DNA of 64,000 bases from Listeria_A hofi. GTDB taxonomy: Bacteria > Bacillota > Bacilli > Lactobacillales > Listeriaceae. The notes below the pieces were generated by a model. The model searched no databases. It saw only the letters and a list, made by a program, of their open reading frames with translations, and was not told the DNA's origin. Shown piece after piece: positions 32,748 through 41,626 of this stretch. The stretch lies in NCBI RefSeq assembly GCF_963575615.1, contig NZ_CAUYTL010000001.1:62001-126000 (forward strand), read 5' to 3'. The position numbers were made by a program, and so were the translations under genes. Every line of letters starts with the position of its first letter. The first letter of the stretch is position 1.

Positions 32748-34698
32748 TAATGTTCGTCGTAATCCGAAAGTTTATGGCCCTTATTTCTTTACTAGTTTTT
32801 TCGCAGTAATGATGTTTTTCACCTATGCTTTGCTAATTTTCCATCCCGAATTTAAAACAAATATTGATTCTTCCAGTGATACAATGAGCTATTTCGCCAT
32901 GGTAGGGTTTCAAATATCACAAGTCATTATCGTCATTTTCTCAGCGTTCGCGATTTTTTACGCTGTTAGTACGTTTTTAAAAACGCGAAAAGCAGAGTTT
33001 GGGCTCTTACTTATTCAAGGAATCAACAAGAAGCAACTTGTTAAATTAATTTTTTGGGAGAATATGCTAGCCGGGCTTTCTGCAGTTATTTGTGGCGTTA
33101 TCTTTGGCTTTATTTTCTCAAAAGTAATTTTACTAGTCTGCTCTAAAATTTTAGCGTTAACAGAAACATTACCCTTTTACTTGCCATGGAAGCCGATTTT
33201 ACTTACAATTGGTATTTTTGGACTTCTATTTCTTATCGTTTCCTTCGTGACGTCTTTTACAATTCGTGTCAACAATCTAAAAGCGCTACTCCTCTCACAG
33301 AAAGAACCTAAAAAAGAAATAAGAGCAGCGTGGTATATCGCGCTCCTTGCTTTGGTACTAACTTTCACAGGATATGGCATTGTACTTTTTTTCACAAATC
33401 GGGAATACTTCTCTCTCACTCCAATCTTTATTGGCGTCATTCTAGTCGTGGTTGGGACGTATTTCTTATTTAGCCAGTTGCTTGTTTTTGTGCTAACACG
33501 TTTGCGGAAGCGCCAATCGTTCTTTTTCAAGCGAACTAATTTGCTTACTTTTTCTGAGTTGATTTATCAGATGCGCGATAATGTCAGCACCTTTTTTATT
33601 GTAGCTGTCATTTCGGCAACTGCAATTACGGCGATGGGAACAAGCTCAGCGATTGGTAGTAGCGGGATTGCAGAAATGTCAGAAAACCCTTATGCGATTA
33701 CCTATACAGCTTTTGGACAAGATAAAGTTCACCCCGATATTATTTCATACACAAAAAAGCTGCTTCAACAAGATGATACACGCACTTATAAACAAGCAAA
33801 TGGTCATCTTTTTACTGTGGTCAATGCCAACAACAATAAAAGTTTCACTTTCTTATCTGTCGAGGACTACAACGAGTTGATGAAATTAAGAAATGAGAAA
33901 GAAATCCAAATCCCCGTCGGCAGTGTGGCTTTACTTCCCAGCCTAAACTTTAATCCTAGAGAAGGGATACCGAAAAGCATGACGATTCAACTAGAAACTA
34001 CAAAAATAACGCTGCCCGTGGACCGAGCAACGCCAATTAATCGCTTTTTGTCTAATTATGAGAATATAATGTTAGCTAATAAAGCGGATATTGATACGAT
34101 ATGGAAAACTGCGCAAAAAGCTAACAAAAATCCGGATGAGAATTTTAATTCTATTCAGGCTTATAGTATTTTCCATACCAATGATTGGGAAGAGACAGCG
34201 GTCATTGGAAAGAAACTCCAAACTTATATTGGAGATTGGAATACTAAAAACCAAGACACCGAAACAGGAGAATATACCAATTTTGAATCACTCGCCCTGC
34301 AATGGCAAAACATACAACAACTAAACGGCATACTTCTCTTACTCACTGTTCTTTGCGGTGCTGTATTCTACACATTTTCGGCAGGTTTCATTTACTTACG
34401 CCTGCATAGCGATTTGAAACGAGACGAGCAGCAATACAAAATGCTCTTCAAAATTGGTTTAACTAAACAGGAATTGCATAAAATTGTAGCAAGGCAGTTA
34501 CGTATTATGTTCTTCTTACCACTTTTTGTAGCCGTTATTCATTCACTTGTAGCATTCGTTGCACTACAAAATTTACTTGATTTCAATATTTGGCAAAATG
34601 TTGGTATCGTGATTGGCATTTTCATTGTTGTTCAAGCTATCTATTATTTCTTCGTGAAATGCCAATACTTGAAACAGCTTCGTCGCATCATGAAGTAA
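32722..34698 (+). CDS. ABC transporter permease (BceB-like, FtsX family)
   Basis: 658 residues. MSFRQFVINNVRRNP is the standard BceB beginning. About ten membrane segments are arranged in the BceB pattern with a large extracellular domain between segments 7 and 8 (about 305-530), the usual substrate-recognition region. With the ATPase and kinase it should form the sensor-transporter complex. The 3' end overlaps the convergent oxidase gene by 11 bases. The resistance spectrum cannot be told from sequence. Confidence 0.9.
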   Translation: MSFRQFVINNVRRNPKVYGPYFFTSFFAVMMFFTYALLIFHPEFKTNIDSSSDTMSYFAMVGFQISQVIIVIFSAFAIFYAVSTFLKTRKAEFGLLLIQGINKKQLVKLIFWENMLAGLSAVICGVIFGFIFSKVILLVCSKILALTETLPFYLPWKPILLTIGIFGLLFLIVSFVTSFTIRVNNLKALLLSQKEPKKEIRAAWYIALLALVLTFTGYGIVLFFTNREYFSLTPIFIGVILVVVGTYFLFSQLLVFVLTRLRKRQSFFFKRTNLLTFSELIYQMRDNVSTFFIVAVISATAITAMGTSSAIGSSGIAEMSENPYAITYTAFGQDKVHPDIISYTKKLLQQDDTRTYKQANGHLFTVVNANNNKSFTFLSVEDYNELMKLRNEKEIQIPVGSVALLPSLNFNPREGIPKSMTIQLETTKITLPVDRATPINRFLSNYENIMLANKADIDTIWKTAQKANKNPDENFNSIQAYSIFHTNDWEETAVIGKKLQTYIGDWNTKNQDTETGEYTNFESLALQWQNIQQLNGILLLLTVLCGAVFYTFSAGFIYLRLHSDLKRDEQQYKMLFKIGLTKQELHKIVARQLRIMFFLPLFVAVIHSLVAFVALQNLLDFNIWQNVGIVIGIFIVVQAIYYFFVKCQYLKQLRRIMK

Positions 34699-35803
34699 TA
34701 GCATTATTCGGATCAAAACCGGTAATATCTGTTTTCGGTGTCTTCCCTTGAATCAAATCAACAAGAATTTTGGCAACATAAGGCCCTGTTGTGAGCCCCG
34801 ATGAGCCCAATCCATTCGCTACAAAAATATGCTTGGCAGTCGGCAAGGCTCCAATAACTGGCGTGAAATCTGGTGTAAACGGTCGTGTACCTACCCGGAT
34901 TTCCGCCAATTTTGCATTTTTCACAGCCGGAGCAAAACGCGCAACTTCTGTTATAATTTCTATCGTAGCCGCTTTGGTTGCTTCTAAATCAAATCCACCT
35001 TCATTCTCGTGTGTAGCTCCGATAATCACTCGACCATCGTCAAATGGCACAATACTTTTGGCACTTGGTGGCAATACGACCGGCCAATCATTTGTATCCG
35101 TATCCTCCAATTGAAGATGTAATAATTGCCCTTTTTGCGGATGAATCGCAGCTTTTAAACCAATCGGTTGTATTAATTCTGGCAACCATGCACCAGCTGC
35201 GAGAATGATTTTATCAGCAAAGATTGTCTGATTTTCCGCTATGACTACAGTCGACTCCCCTTGCTGTTTGAGATGTGCCTTAGCGCGAATAATTTTGGCA
35301 CCATATTTTTCTGCTCCGTCTGCCAATGCTAAAACCAGTGATTTCCCGTCTACACGTGCGCCCCCGCTCACAAAAACAGCTCCAAATGCTTCATCTACAA
35401 TTGGAAATTTCGCTTTCGTTTCGGCTTTTGATAAGCGTTTGATTTCACCTATTTCTGGCGCTTCCACACGACGGCTAAGCGCAATTTGTTCAAGCTCGTC
35501 TAACTTCGCTTCGTCTTCCCGTAAACAAAGCGCTCCGACCATTTTGTACCCTGTATTTCGCGTCGTATCTTGCGCTAATTCTTGTATCAATAATGGGTAA
35601 TAATGGGCGCTATCTTTTGCTAACTCATACCATACTTTGTTTCGACGTTTTGATAGCCACGGACAAACAATACCAGCAGCTGCAAGCGTTGCCTGACCTG
35701 GTTCCTTTTTATCGATAATAATGACTTCTTTTTGTTGTTTAGCGAGTAAATACGCAGCTGTCATTCCTACGATTCCTCCGCCAATAATAACGATTTTCTC
35801 CAT
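34688..35803 (-). CDS. FAD-dependent glycine/D-amino-acid oxidase-like protein (DAO family)
   Basis: 371 residues from the ATG at 35801-35803 (GAGGTGGG 8 bases upstream); a longer frame begins at 35857. The FAD dinucleotide motif VIIGGGIVGMTAAY is at residues 4-17. ThiO-like RVDGKSLVLALADGA and the C-terminal GTRPFTPDFTPVIGA and ANGLGSSGLTTGP are present. It could be a ThiO-type glycine oxidase or a DadA-like enzyme; no thiamine genes are nearby, so the substrate is open. It is convergent with and overlaps the BceB-like gene. Confidence 0.85.
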   Translation of the reverse strand: MEKIVIIGGGIVGMTAAYLLAKQQKEVIIIDKKEPGQATLAAAGIVCPWLSKRRNKVWYELAKDSAHYYPLLIQELAQDTTRNTGYKMVGALCLREDEAKLDELEQIALSRRVEAPEIGEIKRLSKAETKAKFPIVDEAFGAVFVSGGARVDGKSLVLALADGAEKYGAKIIRAKAHLKQQGESTVVIAENQTIFADKIILAAGAWLPELIQPIGLKAAIHPQKGQLLHLQLEDTDTNDWPVVLPPSAKSIVPFDDGRVIIGATHENEGGFDLEATKAATIEIITEVARFAPAVKNAKLAEIRVGTRPFTPDFTPVIGALPTAKHIFVANGLGSSGLTTGPYVAKILVDLIQGKTPKTDITGFDPNNAITS

Positions 35804-35935
35804 TTTATGTACCCACCTCACTCTCCTCATTATACAAATTCCGAACATTTCTGACAAGCGCAGGGAAATTAGTCGATTTTTTAGCTACTTCTAGTGTAAA
35901 ATATAAACAAGATAACTAAAGGAGTAGGATGCAAA

Positions 35936-37570
35936 ATGATGAATGGATATACACGCTTACATGACCCATTGCAAAATAAGGGAACAGCTTTTACAACTGA
36001 GGAACGAAAAAAATGGCGATTGGATGGCTTGATTCCTGCAACAATCGAAACATTAGATCAGCAGGCGGCTCGAGTTTATGGGGCCCTACATTCGAAAACA
36101 ACACCACTTGAGAAACATTTATTTTTGATGGCGCTTTATAATGAGAATCGGACTTTGTTTTATAAAGTGGTAATTGATCACGTAACGGAATTGATGCCCA
36201 TTATTTATACACCAACGATTGGTGATGCTGTGATGGACTATCATAAGAATTGGGAAAACCCGCAAGATGCGATTTTCCTACAAGCAGATAGCACGCTCGA
36301 TTTAATCGCTATTTTCAACAATAATGTGCCAAACCCAGATAACATTAAGATGATTGTAGTTACTGATGGAGAAGGAATTTTAGGCATTGGAGACTGGGGC
36401 TTAAACGGCGTCAGCATTGCGATTGGAAAACTGGCTGTGTACACAGTTGCCGCTGGACTTGCGCCGGATTGTGTGTTGCCGATTGTTATTGATGCAGGAA
36501 CAAATAACAAGGCATTACGCGAGGATTCATGCTACCTTGGAAGCAAGTCGCCACGTTTAGAAACGACTGTATATGATGCTTTTATCGCTCGATTTGTAGA
36601 TGCTGTTAAAGTTTGTTTCCCCAAAGCAGTCCTTCATTGGGAAGACTTTGGCCGTGATAATGCGAGTCGGATTTTGGAAATGTACCGTGAACAATTATGT
36701 ACGTTTAATGATGATATTCAAGGCACAGGGGCAATGGTCGTCTCTGCTGCACTTGCAACAACACGTGTTTCTCAAATGCCGTTAAGCGAGCAGCGCATTG
36801 TTATCTTTGGGGCTGGGACAGCAGGTATCGGTATTGCGGATCAATTGGTCGCCGAAATGATGGTAAACGAAGGATTAACTGCTGAACAGGCAAAATCTCG
36901 TTTTTACTTAGTTGACCGGCCTGGCTTGCTTACTTCCGATTTACCAGACCTTACTTCTGGACAGAGAAAATATGCGCGGGATGCTGGCCAATTCTCAGAA
37001 CAGTTGACGCATTTACAAAGCATTGTGCAACACATAAAACCAACGATGCTTATCGGGTGTTCCGGTGTGACAGGAGCTTTTTCAGAGGAGATTGTACTAG
37101 AAATGAATCGTCATGTTGAGCGCCCGGCCATTTTGCCATTATCCAACCCAACAAGACTCGCGGAAGCTACTGCGCACGATTTAATTACTTGGACAAAAGG
37201 TCGCGCCCTCGTTGTCACTGGAAGTCCATCAGAACCAGTTTTATACGATGGCAACACCTATTTTATCGGCCAAGCCAACAACGCCCTACTTTACCCAGGA
37301 TTAGGTCTAGCGGCAGTTATTACTGAGGCACGTGAAATTACGAATGATATGTTAGCAGCAGCTAGCCATGCGGTCGCTACACAAGTCCAAGATATTCATA
37401 CAATTGGCGCAGCTTTATTACCATCTGTCGCAACTTTACGCGAAACCTCCCACGCCGTGACACTGGCTGTTGTCGAAAAAACGATTGAGTTAGGTTTAAA
37501 TAGACGTACCATTTCGGATCCACTGGGAGCAGTAAACGATGCTATCTGGATTCCTGAGTACAAGGAGTGA
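35936..37570 (+). CDS. NAD-dependent malic enzyme or malolactic enzyme
   Basis: 544 residues, the long-form malic enzyme family. The catalytic tyrosine lies in PIIYTPTIGDA (about 88-98). NAD and metal motifs GIGDWGLNGVSIAIGKL, VIDAGTNN and TFNDDIQGTG, and the second Rossmann motif FGAGTAGIGIA, are all present. It converts L-malate to pyruvate plus CO2 with NADH, or to lactate if it is of the malolactic subtype; the two share these motifs and length. A homologue at this place is known in Listeria. Followed after 6 bases by a serine hydrolase. Confidence 0.88.
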   Translation: MMNGYTRLHDPLQNKGTAFTTEERKKWRLDGLIPATIETLDQQAARVYGALHSKTTPLEKHLFLMALYNENRTLFYKVVIDHVTELMPIIYTPTIGDAVMDYHKNWENPQDAIFLQADSTLDLIAIFNNNVPNPDNIKMIVVTDGEGILGIGDWGLNGVSIAIGKLAVYTVAAGLAPDCVLPIVIDAGTNNKALREDSCYLGSKSPRLETTVYDAFIARFVDAVKVCFPKAVLHWEDFGRDNASRILEMYREQLCTFNDDIQGTGAMVVSAALATTRVSQMPLSEQRIVIFGAGTAGIGIADQLVAEMMVNEGLTAEQAKSRFYLVDRPGLLTSDLPDLTSGQRKYARDAGQFSEQLTHLQSIVQHIKPTMLIGCSGVTGAFSEEIVLEMNRHVERPAILPLSNPTRLAEATAHDLITWTKGRALVVTGSPSEPVLYDGNTYFIGQANNALLYPGLGLAAVITEAREITNDMLAAASHAVATQVQDIHTIGAALLPSVATLRETSHAVTLAVVEKTIELGLNRRTISDPLGAVNDAIWIPEYKE

Positions 37571-37576
37571 ACGCTT

Positions 37577-38569
37577 ATGTTAGATGCAATGTTAAAAAAG
37601 CTAGTCAGCGATGGCATTGTGCCTGGAATCTCATACGCCATTATCACACCTCACCGTACGAAACAACACGTGATTGGGATGAAACAACTACTCCCTGAAA
37701 AAGTAATTTTAGAACCTGATGCAGTGTATGATATTGCATCCTTAACGAAAGTAATTGCGACAACAACGCTTATTTTGCAGCAAATAGAATCTGGAAACCT
37801 GGAACTATCCGATAAAGTACAGGGCTTCTTACCAGATTTTCGCTACTCGGAAGTTACTATTTTACACCTTCTAACTCATAGTTCGGGATTAGCAAAAAAT
37901 ATTCCGGCGTACACAATTGAATCCAAAGAAGATGTATACCAATATTGTATGGCAACACCGCAAATGACTCCTGCTGGAACAGATGTCACGTATGCGGATG
38001 CTAATTTTTTGTTGCTCGGTTACATCATCGAACAGCTTGGTGATGACATAGAAACCCAAGTCACACGCAATATATTGACGCCACTCGGCTTGGAAAATAC
38101 AAGCTATCATCCCGATTCACCACATACCTGCGTCCCAACCGAAGATCACCCCAGTCGTGGTCTAATTACAGGTATTGTACACGATTTCAAGGCATGGCAA
38201 ATGGACGGCATTTCCGGCCATGCTGGTTTATTCAGTAATCTTCCGGATCTGATTCGTTATACAAAAGCACTACTTCATGATGGCGCACCAATTCTTACAG
38301 AAGAAAGCATCATCCGTATTGCTAAAAATTACACACCTAATCTGAATCGTTCTCGCGGCCTTGGTTGGGATTTAGTCCCATCTGGCGACCATTTTGCCAT
38401 TTACCACACTGGTTTCACTGGTACTTTTATGGTTATCGATTTGTTTCACAAAAATGCATTAATTGTCCTCACAAACCGCGTTCATCCAAGTCGGGATAAT
38501 ACGATTTTTCTAGAACGCCGTGATCAAATCGTAGCGCAATTTATGCAAGATTTAGGAGGGAAAATATGA
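37577..38569 (+). CDS. Serine hydrolase of the beta-lactamase/PBP4* family
   Basis: 330 residues. The SxxK nucleophile is in IASLTKVI (about 57-64). A tyrosine motif YADANFLLLG (about 138-147) stands where YxN is usual, and the third motif HTGFTG is near residue 275. No signal peptide is seen, so it should be cytoplasmic, more like an esterase or peptidase than a resistance enzyme. AAGGAGTG precedes the ATG. It overlaps the next gene by 4 bases. Confidence 0.85.
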   Translation: MLDAMLKKLVSDGIVPGISYAIITPHRTKQHVIGMKQLLPEKVILEPDAVYDIASLTKVIATTTLILQQIESGNLELSDKVQGFLPDFRYSEVTILHLLTHSSGLAKNIPAYTIESKEDVYQYCMATPQMTPAGTDVTYADANFLLLGYIIEQLGDDIETQVTRNILTPLGLENTSYHPDSPHTCVPTEDHPSRGLITGIVHDFKAWQMDGISGHAGLFSNLPDLIRYTKALLHDGAPILTEESIIRIAKNYTPNLNRSRGLGWDLVPSGDHFAIYHTGFTGTFMVIDLFHKNALIVLTNRVHPSRDNTIFLERRDQIVAQFMQDLGGKI

Positions 38570-39006
38570 CGATTGAAGAATATCTTGATGATATAGCTCC
38601 CGATAAAAAAGAAGCTTTTGCTCAGTTAATGCATGTAGTTGATATAAATATTCCAGAAGGGTTTGAAAAAGAATTACAATATGGGATGCCGTCCTATGTC
38701 GTTCCGAAGTCACGCTATCCAGATGGCTACCACTGTGATCCTAATATATCTCTTCCCTTTTTCGCCATCGCAGCGCAAAAGCAGCACATCTCTGTCTACC
38801 ACATGGGACTACAGGGTAATGCCCCACTTTTAGAGTGGTTCCAAGCGGAGTATCCTACTCATATGACAACCAAGTTAAATATGGGTAAAGGTTGCATTCG
38901 TTTCACAAACCCAAAGAAAATCCCATACAAACTTCTTGGCGAGCTAGCTAGTAAAGTCACTGTAGATGACTGGATTAAGCAATATGAAGCAACATTGAAA
39001 AGATAA
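38566..39006 (+). CDS. DUF1801-family protein
   Basis: 146 residues of the DUF1801 (YdhG-like) fold with ELQYGMPSYVV and SLPFFAIAAQKQHISVYHMG, typical family blocks. Some relatives have been proposed as frataxin-like iron chaperones; nothing in this sequence proves it. Translationally coupled to the serine hydrolase (ATGA overlap), third gene of the malic-enzyme transcript. Confidence 0.8.
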   Translation: MTIEEYLDDIAPDKKEAFAQLMHVVDINIPEGFEKELQYGMPSYVVPKSRYPDGYHCDPNISLPFFAIAAQKQHISVYHMGLQGNAPLLEWFQAEYPTHMTTKLNMGKGCIRFTNPKKIPYKLLGELASKVTVDDWIKQYEATLKR

Positions 39007-39050
39007 AAAGAGGCCTAGCGTGATGAGTCGTCACAATCTAGGCCTCTTTC
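39006..39050. terminator. Bidirectional terminator between DUF1801 gene and PTS IID gene
   Basis: Arms AAAGAGGCCTAG and CTAGGCCTCTTT with inner GTGA/TCAC, and A/T tracts on both sides. It separates the plus-strand malic operon from the minus-strand sugar operon. Confidence 0.88.
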
Positions 39051-39062
39051 TTCATAAAATAA

Positions 39063-39884
39063 CTATCCTAAAATTCCTAACATGGAAAGTATCATTCCAA
39101 TTACCATAATTGCTAGTATAATCGCAACTGCATTCTTAGCACTTTTTCTTTTTAATAATACGTAGATTAGTACGGTCACTAATAACGGAAAGAAATTTGG
39201 CATAATACCATCAATCATCTCTTGCAGTTTAAACGTAGATTTTCCAACAGAATATTCAATTGGAGTCGTTATTTTAACCGTAGAAACAATTAGCGACCCT
39301 ACGACCATCATTCCGACAACATTCCCCATCGTTGAAATCCTTCTTAAAATATTACTACTATTATCCCCCGTCAATAATGCTGATCCCTTATTATAGCCTA
39401 AAAACAAACCTTTATATTTTATTGGCCATATGGTTGCACTAAATAAGATAAAGAAAAGAATTGGACCAAAAGGATTGCCTTCAATCGCTAAGCCAGCACC
39501 AATACTCATGTAGATAGGAACTACTGTCATGGCTAGTAAACTATCTCCAAGACCAGCAAGTGGTCCCATTAAACCTGTTCTAACAGAAATTACAGGTTCT
39601 TTTTCGACTTCGGTTGTCTGCTCTTCCATTGCCATCGTTATCCCTAAAATCGGCCCATACACATACGGATTTGTATTAAAAAATTCCAAGTGTCTTCTGA
39701 TTGCTTCTACTCGTTCTTCCTTTGGGCGATCTGCATATATTCTTTTTAATGCTGGGACTACCGAGTAATACGCACCTAGAGCCTGCATCCGTTCAAAATT
39801 ACTCGAAGCCATCAAAAAATTAGATCGGATAAACGCTTTATTCAAATCGGATTTCGTGATTCTTTGTTCATTTACCTCACTCAT
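39063..39884 (-). CDS. PTS system, mannose-family IID component
   Basis: 273-residue membrane subunit beginning with the usual ITKSDLNKAFIRSNFLMASSN-type region; SVRTGLMGPLAGLGDSL (about 103-119) is the family signature. With IIC it forms the channel. Last gene of the operon; its ATG overlaps the IIC stop (TAATG). Base composition is AT-rich compared with backbone genes. Confidence 0.92.
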   Translation of the reverse strand: MSEVNEQRITKSDLNKAFIRSNFLMASSNFERMQALGAYYSVVPALKRIYADRPKEERVEAIRRHLEFFNTNPYVYGPILGITMAMEEQTTEVEKEPVISVRTGLMGPLAGLGDSLLAMTVVPIYMSIGAGLAIEGNPFGPILFFILFSATIWPIKYKGLFLGYNKGSALLTGDNSSNILRRISTMGNVVGMMVVGSLIVSTVKITTPIEYSVGKSTFKLQEMIDGIMPNFFPLLVTVLIYVLLKRKSAKNAVAIILAIMVIGMILSMLGILG

Positions 39885-40660
39885 TAAAGATCATACTCCT
39901 CATCTATCGTTGAATTCACTGTCTCGTTTTTCTCTTCGTTTTTATTAATAATTAAATCATATATTACAGCAAAACAAATACCTATTATGGAAATAGGAAT
40001 TGTTCCTAAACCAAGATATGCTGCAAATACAAACCCTAAAAGTAAAAATATCCACATGTTTTTCCCCATCATCATCATGAGTAACATTCCCATACCTACT
40101 GCTGGAATGATGCCCGCTGCAACGGTTAAGCCATCAAAAACTTGCTCTGGAATAAATTTTAAAGCTGATTCGACTGCTGGGCCACCGAAATAAGAAGCGA
40201 CAAATACCGGAATAGCTCCTGCAACAAAGCTTAAAGGAATACCTAATAAATTATAGCGGGCTACTTTATCGAAATCTCCTGTTGCTACAGCCTTATCCGC
40301 CCGATGAATCCAAATAATATTTAATGTGTTAGTCAGCATGATGATTTGTTGACACAATAGTGCTGTTGGAATAGCAACTGCTAGTCCTGTCGCCAAGCCG
40401 CCACCAGACATAATTGCAATCGCGACACCAATAATGGATCCAGTCGCTTCATTTGGTGGTATGTAGGCCCCAATAGCTGAATTGGCTAGCCACATCATCT
40501 GTAATGTACCACTAATAATTAAGCCAGTTGTTATATCACCCATGATGATACCTGCTACCGATCCTGCTATGAGCGCTTTTGGAGTACCAAACCAAAAAGT
40601 TCTTTCATCAACGGTACAAATTCCAGCCCATAGCGCTAATAAGATACATTCAAAAAGCAT
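39884..40660 (-). CDS. PTS system, mannose-family IIC component
   Basis: 258-residue channel subunit with DERTFWFGTPKALIAG near the N terminus and NEATGSIIGVAIAI at about 70-83. Multiple membrane segments are followed by an acidic tail. Which sugar it passes cannot be read from the sequence; the rhamnosidase in the same operon is the best clue. Confidence 0.92.
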   Translation of the reverse strand: MLFECILLALWAGICTVDERTFWFGTPKALIAGSVAGIIMGDITTGLIISGTLQMMWLANSAIGAYIPPNEATGSIIGVAIAIMSGGGLATGLAVAIPTALLCQQIIMLTNTLNIIWIHRADKAVATGDFDKVARYNLLGIPLSFVAGAIPVFVASYFGGPAVESALKFIPEQVFDGLTVAAGIIPAVGMGMLLMMMMGKNMWIFLLLGFVFAAYLGLGTIPISIIGICFAVIYDLIINKNEEKNETVNSTIDEEYDL

Positions 40661-40663
40661 CTA

Positions 40664-41146
40664 TTATTCCTCCTTCCCTAACAACTCAGCAAGTAAGATT
40701 GGTTTATCTGCTGGAATCATTTGAACAGATACATCAACCTGTAACTCTGATAATTTTTTTAAAGCTACTTTATCTTCTTCGGTTAATGAGATTGATTTGG
40801 TGTATTGCTTTCGTTCAGGAGTATATTTCATCCCACCTAAATTTAGTTTGGAAAAAGAAACCTCACCTACTTTCAGCGCTAATACATCTTTTGGATTTGT
40901 CAATAATAGTAATGTTTTCCTCTTTATCTGAGTTTTCTTTGTTATTTGGATAAACTCTTCCACTCCAAAAGTCCGAACATTTACATCTTGCGGTGCCATC
41001 ATATCAAAGACTGACTTTTGGACCTCATCATTCGCTATTTTATCGTTAATGATTAATATTTGCTCAATTTCTTTTTGCTTCACCCATGTTGTAACTACTT
41101 GTCCGTGAATCAAGCGATCATCAATTCTCACTAATTCAATCCCCAC
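40664..41146 (-). CDS. PTS system, mannose-family IIB component
   Basis: 160 residues. The phospho-accepting histidine is in VRIDDRLIHGQVV (about residue 15). I start at GTG 41144-41146 because GGAAGGTGG lies 8 bases before it and the protein then has the family's normal beginning; an upstream GTG at 41156-41158 would leave no room for a ribosome site. It starts 1 base after the IIA stop. Confidence 0.9.
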   Translation of the reverse strand: MGIELVRIDDRLIHGQVVTTWVKQKEIEQILIINDKIANDEVQKSVFDMMAPQDVNVRTFGVEEFIQITKKTQIKRKTLLLLTNPKDVLALKVGEVSFSKLNLGGMKYTPERKQYTKSISLTEEDKVALKKLSELQVDVSVQMIPADKPILLAELLGKEE

Positions 41147-41147
41147 C

Positions 41148-41582
41148 TTAGAGGCCACCTTCCATTACTGTATTTTTTTTATTATTTTTTAACTCTGTCC
41201 AACTTAGCTTAGCTGTTTCTTCTATAATTTTTTTGATTTCTACATAATCTTGTTTTCTAGATGCAGATAATTCTAATAAAATGGGTAAATTTAAACCAGA
41301 GTAAGCAGTAATTTTTGCTTCTGGATATTTGATTAACATGCCCATAGCAGCATTACTCGGTGTCCCTCCATAAATATCACACACGATAATCGTACCATTC
41401 TCATGATTTAATTTTTTATAGGCCTCATCCATTCTTTGTGTAAAATCTGGCAAGTCCTCACCAGGGTGCAAAGATAAAGTATTCACATTGTTTAGTTTTC
41501 CTACAATCATTTCTAAACTACTTAGTGCCTCTTTAGCAAAATCCCCATGACTAGCTAAAATTAAAGCTATCTCTTCTTTCAT
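41148..41582 (-). CDS. PTS system, mannose-family IIA component
   Basis: 144 residues with the phospho-accepting histidine in LILASHGDFA (about residue 12) and CDIYGGTPSNAA (about 68-79). Takes phosphate from HPr and passes it to IIB. IIA and IIB are separate proteins here, unlike the fused ManX of E. coli. 44 bases after the rhamnosidase gene. Confidence 0.92.
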   Translation of the reverse strand: MKEEIALILASHGDFAKEALSSLEMIVGKLNNVNTLSLHPGEDLPDFTQRMDEAYKKLNHENGTIIVCDIYGGTPSNAAMGMLIKYPEAKITAYSGLNLPILLELSASRKQDYVEIKKIIEETAKLSWTELKNNKKNTVMEGGL

Positions 41583-41626
41583 TTCGCGTCCTCCTCTGTT
41601 ATTATAAGTAAATGTTTACGATTCGA

